Source of the DNA: Stenotrophomonas rhizophila
Lineage (GTDB): Bacteria; Pseudomonadota; Gammaproteobacteria; Xanthomonadales; Xanthomonadaceae
Length of the DNA: 64,000 nucleotides
Direction of reading: 5' to 3'
Assembly (NCBI RefSeq): GCF_020857975.1
Contig: NZ_JACWUO010000021.1
Location: 1-64,000 of the forward strand
The position numbers were made by a program, and so were the translations under genes. Shown in pieces: positions 35,709-44,863 of the stretch. A model generated the notes under the pieces. It saw nothing but the letters and a program-made list of their open reading frames with translations. It searched no databases and was not told where the DNA came from. How positions within the stretch are numbered: the first letter of the stretch is position 1; each line of letters starts with the position of its first letter.

Positions 35709-35884
35709 GTCGGCACACGGATTCAACGGGCCGGCATTCTCTCACGCCCTCACGTGGCTGGCCCTGCGATGAACACAAGTCATTGATTTGAAATGAACGG
35801 CAGCGACATTTAACGAGTTTTTCACTCAATGACAGAGGCCACCCCGGATACTCATGGCTCGCTGACTTCAGCCAAGCCACCACC

Positions 35885-36163
35885 ATGTACAGCCGCTACT
35901 TCCAGTTCAACACGTTCCGTACCCTGTTCGCGCCGCGCAAGCCGCGCCATCCGCTGGTGCGCGTTGCAGTGGGCCTGCTGGGCCTGGCGATCCTGGCCGC
36001 GCTGGTGTTCGTGGGGGTGTTCGTGGGCGCGGCGATGATCATTGCCGGGCTGGCCTGGAAGCTGCTGGCCCAGCGCAAGCAGGCCGGCCGCCAGAGCGAT
36101 CCGCAGGTGGTCGACGCCGAGTACCGCGTGGTGCGCAAGCAAGCCTTGCCGCTGTCGCGTTGA
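35885..36163 (+). CDS. Small membrane protein of unknown function
   Basis: A 92-aa protein with basic N terminus (YSRYFQFNTFRTLFAPRKPR), two closely spaced hydrophobic stretches (about 25-62) and a hydrophilic tail (VVDAEYRVVRK). It is probably a hairpin inner-membrane protein. I recognise no domain; such short proteins are conserved in Xanthomonadaceae. Confidence 0.65.
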   Translation: MYSRYFQFNTFRTLFAPRKPRHPLVRVAVGLLGLAILAALVFVGVFVGAAMIIAGLAWKLLAQRKQAGRQSDPQVVDAEYRVVRKQALPLSR

Positions 36164-36291
36164 ATTCGCGCCGCGCTGCTGCGCGGCCCTTCGCCCGCAT
36201 GCTTTTCCGTACCCGGTAACGCCACGCCGGCGTGGCACCGCGCGCACGCTCGTTCTAGACTGCCTGCGACCTTACGTGACAGGACGCGAGC

Positions 36292-36999
36292 ATGACCGAT
36301 GTAATCCCCACTCCCGCGCAACCGCGCATTCCGGTTGCCGGCGGCGGCACCTTCCCGGTGCGCCGCATTTACTGCGTCGGGCGCAATTTCGCCGACCATG
36401 CGCGCGAGATGGGGGCCGCGGTGCCGGCGGCCGATGACCGCGGCCGGCCGATGTTCTTCAGCAAGCCGGCCGATGCGATCGTGGTCGGGCACGACGATGT
36501 GATTCCCTATCCTTCGGCCACCCACGAGCTGCACCACGAAGTGGAACTGGTGGTGGCGATCGGCTGCGATGCCCCGGCCGGCGTGCTGCCGGTCGAACAG
36601 GCCGAGGCGCTGGTGTTCGGCTATGGCGTCGGCCTGGACCTGACCCGCCGCGACCTGCAGGCCGCGGCCAAGGCCAAGGGCCATCCGTGGGATCCGGCCA
36701 AGGGCTTCGATCACTCCGCGCCGGTCAGCGAGCTGGTCCCGGCCGGCGAAGTGGGCGACCTGGCCGCGCTCAACCTGTCGCTGGAAATCAACGGGCAGGT
36801 CCGCCAGCAGTCGCTGCTGGACCAGATGATCTGGAACGTGCCGGAGATCCTGCACGAGCTGTCCAAGCTGTGGGCGCTGCGCGCCGGCGACCTGGTGTTC
36901 ATGGGCACCCCGGCCGGGGTGGCCGCGCTGCAGCCGGGCGACCGTTTCAGCGCGCGGCTGGAGAATGTCGCCGAACGCCACGGCATCATCGCTGGATGA
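36292..36999 (+). CDS. Fumarylacetoacetate hydrolase family protein (YcgM-like)
   Basis: Metal-dependent enzyme of 235 aa. It has the FAH motifs IYCVGRNFADHAREMG, the metal ligands in HHEVELVVAIG and GYGVGLDLTRRDLQ, and GTPAGV near the C terminus. Closest in build to YcgM/FAHD1-type acylpyruvases or oxaloacetate tautomerases rather than true fumarylacetoacetase. Substrate not determined by sequence. An unlinked single gene. Confidence 0.88.
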   Translation: MTDVIPTPAQPRIPVAGGGTFPVRRIYCVGRNFADHAREMGAAVPAADDRGRPMFFSKPADAIVVGHDDVIPYPSATHELHHEVELVVAIGCDAPAGVLPVEQAEALVFGYGVGLDLTRRDLQAAAKAKGHPWDPAKGFDHSAPVSELVPAGEVGDLAALNLSLEINGQVRQQSLLDQMIWNVPEILHELSKLWALRAGDLVFMGTPAGVAALQPGDRFSARLENVAERHGIIAG

Positions 37000-37053
37000 C
37001 AAGCGCTGGGTTACGCTGCGCAGCCCTTTAATTACCCGCCACAGGAGACTCCG

Positions 37054-37458
37054 ATGGGAGTGCTTACCGAGTTCAAGGAATTTGCCATGCGTGGCAACGT
37101 CATCGACCTGGCGGTCGGTGTCGTCATCGGTGCCGCGTTCGGCAAGATCGTCACCGCCCTGGTCGACAAGATCATCATGCCGCCGCTGGGCTGGCTGATC
37201 GGTCGGGTCGATTTCTCGCAGCTGGCCTGGACCCTGGCCCCGGCGCGGCCGGGGGCCGACGGCAAGGAGATCCCGGCGGTGGTGATCGGCTACGGCGATT
37301 TCCTCAACACCCTGGTGCAGTTCGTCATCGTGGCGTTTGCGATCTTCCTGGTGATCAAGGTGATCAACCGCCTGGCCCGCAAGAAGGACGCCGCACCGGC
37401 CGCGCCGGCCGAGGAAGTGCTGCTGCTGCGCGAGATCCGCGACAACCTCAAGCGCTGA
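37054..37458 (+). CDS. mscL: Large-conductance mechanosensitive channel
   Basis: Pentameric inner-membrane emergency valve that opens under osmotic downshock. The 134-aa protein starts GVLTEFKEFAMRGNVIDLAV, the conserved amphipathic N-terminal helix and TM1. TM2 lies near 88-110 (FVIVAFAIFLVIKV), and the cytoplasmic helix bundle EEVLLLREIRDNL ends it. A GGAGA ribosome-binding site precedes the ATG. Confidence 0.96.
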   Translation: MGVLTEFKEFAMRGNVIDLAVGVVIGAAFGKIVTALVDKIIMPPLGWLIGRVDFSQLAWTLAPARPGADGKEIPAVVIGYGDFLNTLVQFVIVAFAIFLVIKVINRLARKKDAAPAAPAEEVLLLREIRDNLKR

Positions 37459-37473
37459 GGTGATCGGGTCCGG

Positions 37474-37543
37474 GTAGTGCCGGCCGCTGGCCGGCTCTGC
37501 ATAAACCCAGCATCGCCTGGAGCCGGCCAGCGGCCGGCACTAC
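37474..37543. repeat. Perfect inverted SMAG dimer
   Basis: A 24-bp unit, GTAGTGCCGGCCGCTGGCCG then GCTC, and its exact inverse complement are separated by 22 bp. The RNA would form a long hairpin just after the mscL stop. Confidence 0.9.
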
Positions 37544-37558
37544 CGGTCCATGCACATT

Positions 37559-37586
37559 CGAAAGCCCCGCCCTGGCGGGGCTTTCG
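37559..37586 (+). terminator. Terminator of mscL
   Basis: GAAAGCCCCGCC-CTG-GCGGGGCTTTC, a stem of about 11 bp with AAAG before and CTTTCG after, about 100 bp past mscL. It could work in both directions. Confidence 0.7.
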
Positions 37587-37687
37587 CCTATGGAAAACAG
37601 CATTCACCGGAGCATGACCTACCGGCCATGTGCGATAGGCACGGACTGTTAAGCTCTGGGGCTTACGCCCTGCCTACCGGAGTTGCC

Positions 37688-39109
37688 ATGCGTGCCCGCG
37701 TTGTTGCCCTCGCATCCGCCCTTGCCCTGCTGGCGTCGCCGGCGTTCGCCGCACCGGCGGCCACCACCCTGCCGCCGGCCTCGCTGGGCACTGCTGCGCA
37801 GCTGCGCGAGCAGGCGCTCAAGGACGACACCGGCTGGAAGGTGGTCGAATCGTTGACCACCGAGATCGGCCCGCGCATCGCCGGTGGCGAGGCCGATGCC
37901 CGCGCCGTGGCCTGGGCCGTGGCCAAGTTCAAGGCACTGGGGTTTGACAAGGTCTGGACCGAGCCGGTGACCTTCCCCAAGTGGGAGCGCCGCAGCGAAC
38001 ACGCCCAGGTCACCGGCAGGCATGCCCAGCCGCTGAGCATCACCGCCCTGGGCGGCAGCCCGGGCGGCACGGTCGAGGCCGAGGTGGTGCGCTTTGCCGA
38101 CCTGGCCGCGCTGCAGGCCGCGCCGGCCGGTTCGCTGCAGGGCAAGATCGCCTTCGTCGATTACCAGATGACCGCCTACCGCGACGGCCGCGACTACGGC
38201 AATGGCGGCGCGGTGCGCAGCAAGGGTCCGTCCGAGGCGATCCGCAAGGGCGCGGTGGGCTTTGTGATGCGCTCGGCCGGTACCGACTCGCACCGCGTGC
38301 CGCACACCGGCATCACCCGCTTCGACGATGGCCTGACCCCGGTGCCGTCGGCGGCGCTGTCGGTGCCCGACGCCAACCAGCTGGCACGCCTGGTCGCCCT
38401 CGGCAGCACCACGCTCAAGCTCAGCCTGGATTGCGGCTGGGACGGCACGGCCACCTCCTACAACGTGATCGGGCAGATCAACGGGCGCAGCCTGCCCAAG
38501 GAAGTGGTGGTGATCGGCGGCCACCTCGATTCCTGGGACCTGGGCACCGGTGCGGTCGATGACGGCGCCGGCGTGGCCATCACCATGGCCGCCGGCCACC
38601 TGATCGGCCAACTCAAGCAGGCGCCCAAGCGCAGCATCCGCGTGGTGGCCTTCGCCAACGAGGAACAGGGCCTCTACGGCGGCAAGGCCTATGCCGAGGC
38701 GCATGCCAAGGACGTGGCGCTGCACCAACTGGCCGCCGAAAGCGACTTCGGTGCCGGCCGCATCTATGCCTTCAACACCGGCTCGCCCAATCCGGCCGGC
38801 TCGCGCGAGGCCACCCGGCAGATCGCCGAGGTGCTCAAGCCGCTGGGCATCGATTACGCGCCGGACAAGGGCGGCCCGGGCCCGGATGTCGGCCCGCTGG
38901 CGGCCAAGGGCGGCGCCTGGGCGTGGCTGGCGCAGGATGGCAGCGACTACTTCCACCTGCACCACACCGCCGACGACACCCTGGACAAGATCGACCCGGC
39001 GGCGCTGGCGCAGAACGTGGCCGCCTATACCGTGTTCGCCTACCTGGCTGCCGAGGCCGAGGGCAGCTTCGGCAGCGAAGCCAAGCCGACCACCCCGCCC
39101 AACGAGTGA
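37688..39109 (+). CDS. Secreted M28-family metallopeptidase
   Basis: Zinc-dependent aminopeptidase or carboxypeptidase exported by a Sec signal (MRARVVALASALALLASPAF, cleavage after AFA). The 473-aa protein has a PA-type inserted domain (about 130-250) and the M28 catalytic core. Zinc ligands and catalytic acids are seen in GGHLDSWDLGTGAVDDGAG, FANEEQGLYGG, AESDFGA and the late HHTADDT. The 46 codons upstream of ATG 37688 contain terminator sequence and are rejected. Similar enzymes are frequent in protein-degrading Xanthomonadaceae. Confidence 0.92.
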   Translation: MRARVVALASALALLASPAFAAPAATTLPPASLGTAAQLREQALKDDTGWKVVESLTTEIGPRIAGGEADARAVAWAVAKFKALGFDKVWTEPVTFPKWERRSEHAQVTGRHAQPLSITALGGSPGGTVEAEVVRFADLAALQAAPAGSLQGKIAFVDYQMTAYRDGRDYGNGGAVRSKGPSEAIRKGAVGFVMRSAGTDSHRVPHTGITRFDDGLTPVPSAALSVPDANQLARLVALGSTTLKLSLDCGWDGTATSYNVIGQINGRSLPKEVVVIGGHLDSWDLGTGAVDDGAGVAITMAAGHLIGQLKQAPKRSIRVVAFANEEQGLYGGKAYAEAHAKDVALHQLAAESDFGAGRIYAFNTGSPNPAGSREATRQIAEVLKPLGIDYAPDKGGPGPDVGPLAAKGGAWAWLAQDGSDYFHLHHTADDTLDKIDPAALAQNVAAYTVFAYLAAEAEGSFGSEAKPTTPPNE

Positions 39110-39155
39110 ACCATGCACCGGGCGCGGCCGGCGGGGCCGCGCCCGGTGACGCCGG

Positions 39156-40637
39156 TTACTTCGCCTCGGCGCGGGCGGCGGCGATGTCGGCCCAGATCGG
39201 CGCATTGTGTATGCCGATCCGCTCCGGATCGAAGCACGGGTCCAGCCCACGCGCACGCGCGCCGTCGTAGTCGCGCAACGCGGCCAGCGCCGGCCTGTGC
39301 AGCAGGATCAGCGCGATGATGTTCAACCAGGCCATCATCCCCACCCCGATATCGCCCAGCGACCAGGCCACCGTGGCCGTGTTCAACGCCGAATAGGTCA
39401 CCCCGCCAAGGAAGGCCAGCCTGAACGCCAGCAGCAGCCGGGGCGAACGCCGGCTGCGGCGCAGGTAGACCAGGTTGGTTTCGGCGATGTAGTACAGCGC
39501 CAGGATCGTGGTGAACGCGAACGGCAGGATCGCCAGCGCGATGAACGACGAGCCGAAGCCGGGCAGCACCGATTCCACCGCGTGCTGCACGAAGCTGGGC
39601 CCGGCCTCCAGTGCCGGCACATTGGCCACGATCATCCGCGCCGCCTCGCCGGCAACGGCCGGGCTGGGGTCGTGCACGTTGTAGGCGCCGGTGGACAGGA
39701 TCAGGAAGGCGGTGGCGCTGCATACCACCAGGGTGTCGATGTAGATCGAGAACGACTGCACCAGGCCCTGCTTGACCGGGTGGCTGACCTCGGCCGCCGC
39801 GGCCGGATGCGCACCGCTGCCCATGCCGGCCTCGTTGGACAGCACGCCACGGCGCACGCCCCACTGGATCGCCGCACCGATCATTCCGCCGAACGCAGCG
39901 TCGGTACCGAATGCGCTGCGCACGATCAGCATGAACATCTCCGGCACCGCCGGCAGGTTCAGCACCACCACGATCGCCGCCACCAGCAGGTAGCCCAGCG
40001 CCATGAACGGCACCACCACCTGGGTGACATGGGCGATGCGGCGCACGCCGCCGAAGATCACCAGCGCCAGCAGGGCGACCACACCGGCCGCCGCGCCCCA
40101 GGCCGGCACGCCCCAGGCATGGTCGAGCGCAGCGGCGATCGCGTTGGACTGGGTTCCGGGCAGGAACAGCCCGCCGCCGACGATCGTGCTCACCGCGAAC
40201 AGGCAACCATACCAGCGCTGGCCCAGGCCTTTTTCGATGTAGTAGGCCGGGCCGCCGCGGTACAGGCCGTCGGCATCGCGGTCCTTGTAGATCTGCGCCA
40301 GGGTCGATTCGATGAAGGCGCTGGAGGCGCCGAAGAACGCCACCGCCCACATCCAGAAGATCGCACCCGGGCCACCGAAGGCGATCGCCATCGCCACCCC
40401 GGCGATGTTGCCCACCCCGACCCGGCTGGACAGCGAAATGCTCAAGGCCTGGAACGAAGACAGCCCGGCCACCGAACTGGGCGAACGGAACATCAGGCGC
40501 AGCATGTCCGGCAGCCCGCGCAACTGGATGAAGCGGGTACGCACGCTGAAATACAGCCCGGCCAACAGGCACAGCCCCACCAAGGCCGGGCTCCAGACCA
40601 CCGCCAGGATCCAGCCAATGACAGCTTCCACGTTCAT
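39156..40637 (-). CDS. AGCS-family sodium:alanine/glycine symporter
   Basis: Inner-membrane Na+-coupled amino-acid importer, 493 aa, about 11 membrane helices. The family signature GVGNIAGVAMAIAFGGPGAI and the GGLF/GGPAYYIEKGLG segments are present. ATG 40637 has AAGGAG at 7 nt; the longer frame is rejected. It lies 67 bp downstream of an outer-membrane protein gene on the same strand and is probably co-transcribed. A paralogue is at 43125-44642. Confidence 0.92.
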   Translation of the reverse strand: MNVEAVIGWILAVVWSPALVGLCLLAGLYFSVRTRFIQLRGLPDMLRLMFRSPSSVAGLSSFQALSISLSSRVGVGNIAGVAMAIAFGGPGAIFWMWAVAFFGASSAFIESTLAQIYKDRDADGLYRGGPAYYIEKGLGQRWYGCLFAVSTIVGGGLFLPGTQSNAIAAALDHAWGVPAWGAAAGVVALLALVIFGGVRRIAHVTQVVVPFMALGYLLVAAIVVVLNLPAVPEMFMLIVRSAFGTDAAFGGMIGAAIQWGVRRGVLSNEAGMGSGAHPAAAAEVSHPVKQGLVQSFSIYIDTLVVCSATAFLILSTGAYNVHDPSPAVAGEAARMIVANVPALEAGPSFVQHAVESVLPGFGSSFIALAILPFAFTTILALYYIAETNLVYLRRSRRSPRLLLAFRLAFLGGVTYSALNTATVAWSLGDIGVGMMAWLNIIALILLHRPALAALRDYDGARARGLDPCFDPERIGIHNAPIWADIAAARAEAK

Positions 40638-40704
40638 GTCACACTCCTTGTTACCGAGAAACCGGCGCCACCCTGCAGCGCCGGAACAGGCCACCGCTGG
40701 CGGC

Positions 40705-41706
40705 TCAGAAGAACATCCCCAGTGCGACCTGCGGGCTGACGAAGTGGCCGCTGTTGCGCCCGGCCACGCTGAATTCCACCCCCGCGATCAGGCCGATGCT
40801 GGGGCTGAAGTGGTATTCGATCGCCGGTGCCAGGGTGATGCTGCTGCTGGACGGGCGCCGCTCATCGATGCGCCGGGCCACGCCATCGGCGTCGGGCGCA
40901 TAGCCGGTGAGTTGCCGTTGCGATTCGCGGCTGGCGGAAAACTCCATCACCCCGACCCAGCGCGGATTGAAGCTGTATTCGGCTGCCGCCGATACGCCCA
41001 GCAAGGAGCCGCGCGCGATGCTGCCGCGGAAGCCGTCCGGCGTGCCGTACACGCTGCTGCCATGCAGGGCCACCCGCGACGGTGCCGGGCTGGCGGTGAG
41101 CTGGCCGCGCCAGCGCAGCGGGCGGTCGTTGGGCATCCACACCACCTGTTGGGCAGCCAGCGACAGGCTGGTGCGCTGCACGCCGTCGCCCTGCGCGTTC
41201 AGCGGATTGCCGGCGATGCGGTCATAGCTGCCGGTGGCATAGCGCTGGCTCAAGGCCACCGACACCGCCGGGCGGGTGCCATCGGCGCTGGGCGCCTGCA
41301 GCAGGTATTGCAGCTTGGCGGTGGTATCGCCGGCGCGGAAGCCGCTGCTGCGCGCGCGCCCGGACTCGGCGGTGGACGCGCTGAGATTGACCTGGCCGGT
41401 GACGCGCTCGCTGAAGCCGTAGATGAAGGGCACCACGGTAACCCACGCACCGCTGTCCTCGTCACTGCGGCGGCGTTGGCCGCTGCCGTCGTAGTAGGCA
41501 CTACTGTCGACGCGCACCAGGTACGGTTCGATGTACCAATGGCCTTTCGGCAGGCCGGCCGGATTGGGCGTGATCAGCGGGCCGGTGAAGTTGACGCCGT
41601 CCAGCGTGCGCTGCTGGGCACTGGCCGATGGCGGGAAGAAACCGCAGAAGGCTACGGCAGCGGCGAGGGGAACCACACGGATGGAACGCAATGGATGCAG
41701 GGTCAT
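40705..41706 (-). CDS. Outer-membrane beta-barrel (Phenol_MetA_deg-like transporter)
   Basis: A 333-aa protein with a signal peptide (cleavage after ASA/Q), alternating strands and a C-terminal aromatic pair (LGMFF), as in outer-membrane barrels. The pattern (WYIEPYLVRVDSS, LSQRYATGSYD, AAEYSFNPRWVGVMEFSAS) fits the MetA-pathway transporter family. ATG 41706 has GGGAGA well placed. It is upstream of and probably co-transcribed with an alanine symporter, which hints at passage of small amino acids or related solutes; this is inference. Confidence 0.72.
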   Translation of the reverse strand: MTLHPLRSIRVVPLAAAVAFCGFFPPSASAQQRTLDGVNFTGPLITPNPAGLPKGHWYIEPYLVRVDSSAYYDGSGQRRRSDEDSGAWVTVVPFIYGFSERVTGQVNLSASTAESGRARSSGFRAGDTTAKLQYLLQAPSADGTRPAVSVALSQRYATGSYDRIAGNPLNAQGDGVQRTSLSLAAQQVVWMPNDRPLRWRGQLTASPAPSRVALHGSSVYGTPDGFRGSIARGSLLGVSAAAEYSFNPRWVGVMEFSASRESQRQLTGYAPDADGVARRIDERRPSSSSITLAPAIEYHFSPSIGLIAGVEFSVAGRNSGHFVSPQVALGMFF

Positions 41707-42017
41707 GGACTGTCTCCCAGAAGATTGCGGGCAGCGGTATCGATTACACCGCGGCGACAATCTGCGCCTGCATCCGGGCGCGGGAGAATATCCAGAATCG
41801 TGAAAAGTGCGGATCTGTGAACGACCACACGGACTTGGTTTTACACCCTTCGCGATGGCGTTGAAAAACCCAATGCGCTGCAAATGGCCGGCGGATTATC
41901 GATTTCCATTTGCAATGCAAGTCCGATCATGGGCCGCACCTATCCGGTCACCGCCACCGCGGAGAACGCTGCGCTGCAACGACACCGACGACTGCGGCAT
42001 CCGGCTGGGATCCAGCA

Positions 42018-42049
42018 ACAAAAAAACCCGGCCGCACGGCGACCGGGTT
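42018..42049 (-). terminator. Strong minus-strand terminator far from a stop codon
   Basis: On the minus strand AACCCGG-(11 nt)-CCGGGTT is followed by TTTTTG. The nearest upstream gene on this strand ends 243 bp away, so this may end a long 3' UTR or a separate small RNA. Confidence 0.8.
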
Positions 42050-42190
42050 ACCGGGATTCGACACACCCCACGCGGTGAGTGCCACAGATGACACTGCGGT
42101 CCGGACAACGGCACCGCGCTGGGTGGGTGTCTCTCCTCACCTACGCAGCACAGCGCCATCGCACTGTGCGCGGGGTCACGCCCGTGCACT
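42050..42190 (-). ncRNA. Candidate small RNA or long 3' UTR
   Basis: Upstream of the orphan terminator the minus strand contains several potential stems, among them GCACAG/CTGTGC. No known RNA family is recognised, and the 5' end is not defined. Speculative. Confidence 0.25.
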
Positions 42191-42292
42191 ATGCGAAAAA
42201 TCCGAATCGCGTGTAGTCACGATGCGATCAGTGACTCGTACCACACTCCGCGCGGGGCGGGCGCGCCTGCGCGCTGCCCGAAAACCACGGCC

Positions 42293-43132
42293 TCAGCGGG
42301 CCTTCTGCCCGTACCAGTGCGCCAGCAGCACCGCCGTGGCCGAGGCCACGTTCAGGCTCTCCACCGCCCCGCTGCCGGGGATCGACAGCTGCTGGTCGCA
42401 GTCCTGCGCCAGCTCGCGGTCCATGCCTTCGCCTTCGGCGCCCATTACATACACCAGGCGGGTCGGCAAGGTGCTGGCGAACAGATTGTCGCCGCCCTCG
42501 ACCAGGGTCGCCGCCAGGCCGAAACCGGCCGCACGCAGCTGCGCCATCGCCTGCGGCAGTGCCGGCAGACGCACCAGCGGCACCGCTTCGGCACCGCCCT
42601 CGGCCACCCGCGCGGCCGCCCCGGACAACGCCAGCGTCGCCCCCGGCGGCAGCAACAGGCCGGCCACGCCGAAATGCGCGGCCGAGCGCAGGATCGCGCC
42701 GAAGTTGTGCGGGTTGCCCACCCCGTCCAGCCACAGCGCCAGCACCGGCTGGCCGGCCGGCAGGCCGTCCAGCCAGTCGCCCAGCTCCAGCATCGGCGCG
42801 CGCAATACGTCGGCTACCACGCCTTCGTGGTGGGTGGTGGCGGCCAGCTTGTTGAGGTCGCCCTCCTCCACCACCCGGTAGCCCACCCGGTTGGCCACGC
42901 ACCACTTCAGCAACGGCTGCAGGCGCGGGATCAGTTCCTCCACCAGGTACAGCTTGCGCAGGGCCTGCGGGCGCTTGTCGAACAGCGCCTGCACGGCGTT
43001 CCAGCCGTACAGCCGCAGTTCGTCGTTGCCGCGCCCCGGCGGCGGGGCCGTCGCGCCCTCGCGCGGCGGCAACGGGGTGGCCCGCGGCGGTCGCGCCGAC
43101 GGGCGGCGGGCATTCTTCCAGGGATCATTCAC
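42293..43132 (-). CDS. TrmH-family RNA methyltransferase (YfiF-like)
   Basis: Probable 2'-O-methyltransferase with a SPOUT knot acting on rRNA or tRNA. The 279-aa protein has a disordered Pro/Arg-rich N terminus. A substrate-binding domain follows (RLYGWNAVQALFDKRPQAL, VANRVGYRVVEEGDLNKLA), close in pattern to E. coli YfiF rather than RlmB. The SPOUT domain has NPHNFGAILRSAAHFG, VMGAEGEGM and ESLNVASATAVLL. The GTG start overlaps the stop of the upstream symporter gene, so the two are translationally coupled. The exact target nucleotide is unknown. Confidence 0.85.
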   Translation of the reverse strand: MNDPWKNARRPSARPPRATPLPPREGATAPPPGRGNDELRLYGWNAVQALFDKRPQALRKLYLVEELIPRLQPLLKWCVANRVGYRVVEEGDLNKLAATTHHEGVVADVLRAPMLELGDWLDGLPAGQPVLALWLDGVGNPHNFGAILRSAAHFGVAGLLLPPGATLALSGAAARVAEGGAEAVPLVRLPALPQAMAQLRAAGFGLAATLVEGGDNLFASTLPTRLVYVMGAEGEGMDRELAQDCDQQLSIPGSGAVESLNVASATAVLLAHWYGQKAR

Positions 43133-44642
43133 TACGGGACGGCTCCAGCTTGCGGTGACGCCAGAAATCGGCGTTCTTGATGCCCAGGGCATCGGGGTCG
43201 AAGGTCGGATCCAGGCCGAGCTTCTTCTGTCTCTCGTAATCGCGCAGCGCCAGCAACGCCGGCTTCTGCACGATCAGGATGGCGATGATGTTCAGCCACG
43301 CCATCAGGCCCACGCCGATGTCGCCCAGCGCCCAGGCCATCTTGGCGTTGTGGAACGCACCGAACACCACCATGCCGATGATGCCCAGGCGCAGCAGCAG
43401 CACGGTCAGCGGGCGCTTGCGGTTGTGGTTGATGTAGCTGAGGTTGGTTTCGGCCATGTAGTAATAGGCCATGATCGTGGTGAAGGCGAAGAAGAAGATC
43501 GCGATCGCCACGAACGCCGAACCCCAGCCCGGCAACACGGTCTCGACGGCCGCCTGCGCGTAACCGGCGCCTTCGGAAACGCCGGCCAGGCCGGCGAACA
43601 CCGGTGCGCCGCCGGCCACCGGCGAGTACACGTTGTAGGTGCCCGCGGCCAGGATCAGGAAGGCGGTGGAGGTGCACACCAGCATGGTGTCGAAGTAGAT
43701 CGCGAACGCCTGCACGTAGCCCTGCTTGGCCGGGTGCGAGACCTCCGAGGCGGCCGCCGCGTGCGGGCCGGTACCCTGCCCGGCTTCGTTGGCGTAGATG
43801 CCGCGCTTGACCCCCCACTCCACGGCCAGGCCCATCATCGCGCCGAACGCGGCGTGCGCGCCGAAGGCGCTGCTGAACACCGTGCGGAACATGTCCGGCA
43901 CGCGGTCGTAGTTGATGATCATGATGACGATGGCCATCAGGATGAAGGCGGCGGCCATGAACGGCACCACCACTTCGGCGAAGTTGGCGATGCGCTTGAC
44001 CCCGCCGAAGATGACCACGCCCAGCAGCAGCGCCACCACGGTGCCGATGCCCAGCTTGAGCGCCTGCTCCGATGCCATGCCCATGAACTGGCCGTCCAGC
44101 GGCCCGCACAGGGTTCCGCCGCGGCAGGCATTGATGATGCTGTCGGCGATCGCATTGGCCTGCACGCCGGGCATCAGGAAGCCGGCCGCGGCGATGGTGG
44201 CCACCGCGAAGGCCAGCGCATACCACTTCAGGCCCATCGCCTTTTCGATGTAGTACGCCGGGCCGCCGCGGTAGCGGCCTTCGGCGTCCTTGGTCTTGTA
44301 GATCTGCGCCAGGGTGGATTCCACGTACGAGGTGGAAGCACCGAGGAAGCCCATGATCCACATCCAGAAGATCGCGCCGGGGCCGCCGAAGGCGATCGCG
44401 GTGGCCACCCCGGCGATGTTGCCGATGCCCATGCGCCCGGCCATCGACATGGCCAGGGCCTGGAACGAAGACACCCCGGCCTCGGACTTTTCGCCCTGCA
44501 CGGTGAGCCGGCACATTTCGAAGAAACCGCGGATCTGCATGAAGCGGGTGCGGGCGCTGAAGTACAGGCCGGCGGCCAGGCACAGGAAGATCAGTGCCTT
44601 GCTCCAGATGATGCTGTTGATGAACTCTACGGCTGCTTCCAC
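43125..44642 (-). CDS. AGCS-family sodium:alanine/glycine symporter, second copy
   Basis: A 505-aa inner-membrane Na+:amino-acid symporter, paralogous to the one at 39156-40637. It shares GNIAGVATAIAFGGPGAIFW and GGPAYYIEKAMG and the C-terminal LDPTFDPDALGIKNADFW. It has a longer central loop containing paired Cys (NACRGGTLCGP). The start is GTG with GGAGAG upstream. Its stop overlaps the GTG of the methyltransferase gene. Substrate range cannot be told apart from the paralogue by sequence. Confidence 0.93.
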   Translation of the reverse strand: MEAAVEFINSIIWSKALIFLCLAAGLYFSARTRFMQIRGFFEMCRLTVQGEKSEAGVSSFQALAMSMAGRMGIGNIAGVATAIAFGGPGAIFWMWIMGFLGASTSYVESTLAQIYKTKDAEGRYRGGPAYYIEKAMGLKWYALAFAVATIAAAGFLMPGVQANAIADSIINACRGGTLCGPLDGQFMGMASEQALKLGIGTVVALLLGVVIFGGVKRIANFAEVVVPFMAAAFILMAIVIMIINYDRVPDMFRTVFSSAFGAHAAFGAMMGLAVEWGVKRGIYANEAGQGTGPHAAAASEVSHPAKQGYVQAFAIYFDTMLVCTSTAFLILAAGTYNVYSPVAGGAPVFAGLAGVSEGAGYAQAAVETVLPGWGSAFVAIAIFFFAFTTIMAYYYMAETNLSYINHNRKRPLTVLLLRLGIIGMVVFGAFHNAKMAWALGDIGVGLMAWLNIIAILIVQKPALLALRDYERQKKLGLDPTFDPDALGIKNADFWRHRKLEPSRSE

Positions 44643-44863
44643 TTACTCTCTCCAGTCGGCGGAAAATGAAGGACGTCCCGACGGCTGGAGGGGACCGGTT
44701 CGATTCTCCCTGATCGCGGCCGCCACGGGTAGCGCCGATTGCGCCTTGCCGGGCCGGCCGCCGGATCAGGCCGGCCGGCCTGGCCTGGACCGGCCCGGGG
44801 TGGGGCCCGCCGGCCGCTCAGGGCAGCCGATGGCCGCCGCGGGCCAGGCCGCGCGGCGCCGGC

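Larger units (their letters stand above)
41707..42292. other. Long spacer with an orphan terminator
   Basis: A 586-bp region without a protein-coding gene I can support. Part 41800-41950 is relatively AT-rich and should hold the promoter of the outer-membrane protein gene. Part 42018-42290 ends in a strong minus-strand terminator and may encode a small RNA or the 3' UTR of the methyltransferase gene. Confidence 0.5.

Noticed and set aside
37474..37543. CRISPR array
   Set aside because: Only two units, in inverted orientation and palindromic; they are REP elements. No cas genes are present in the window.
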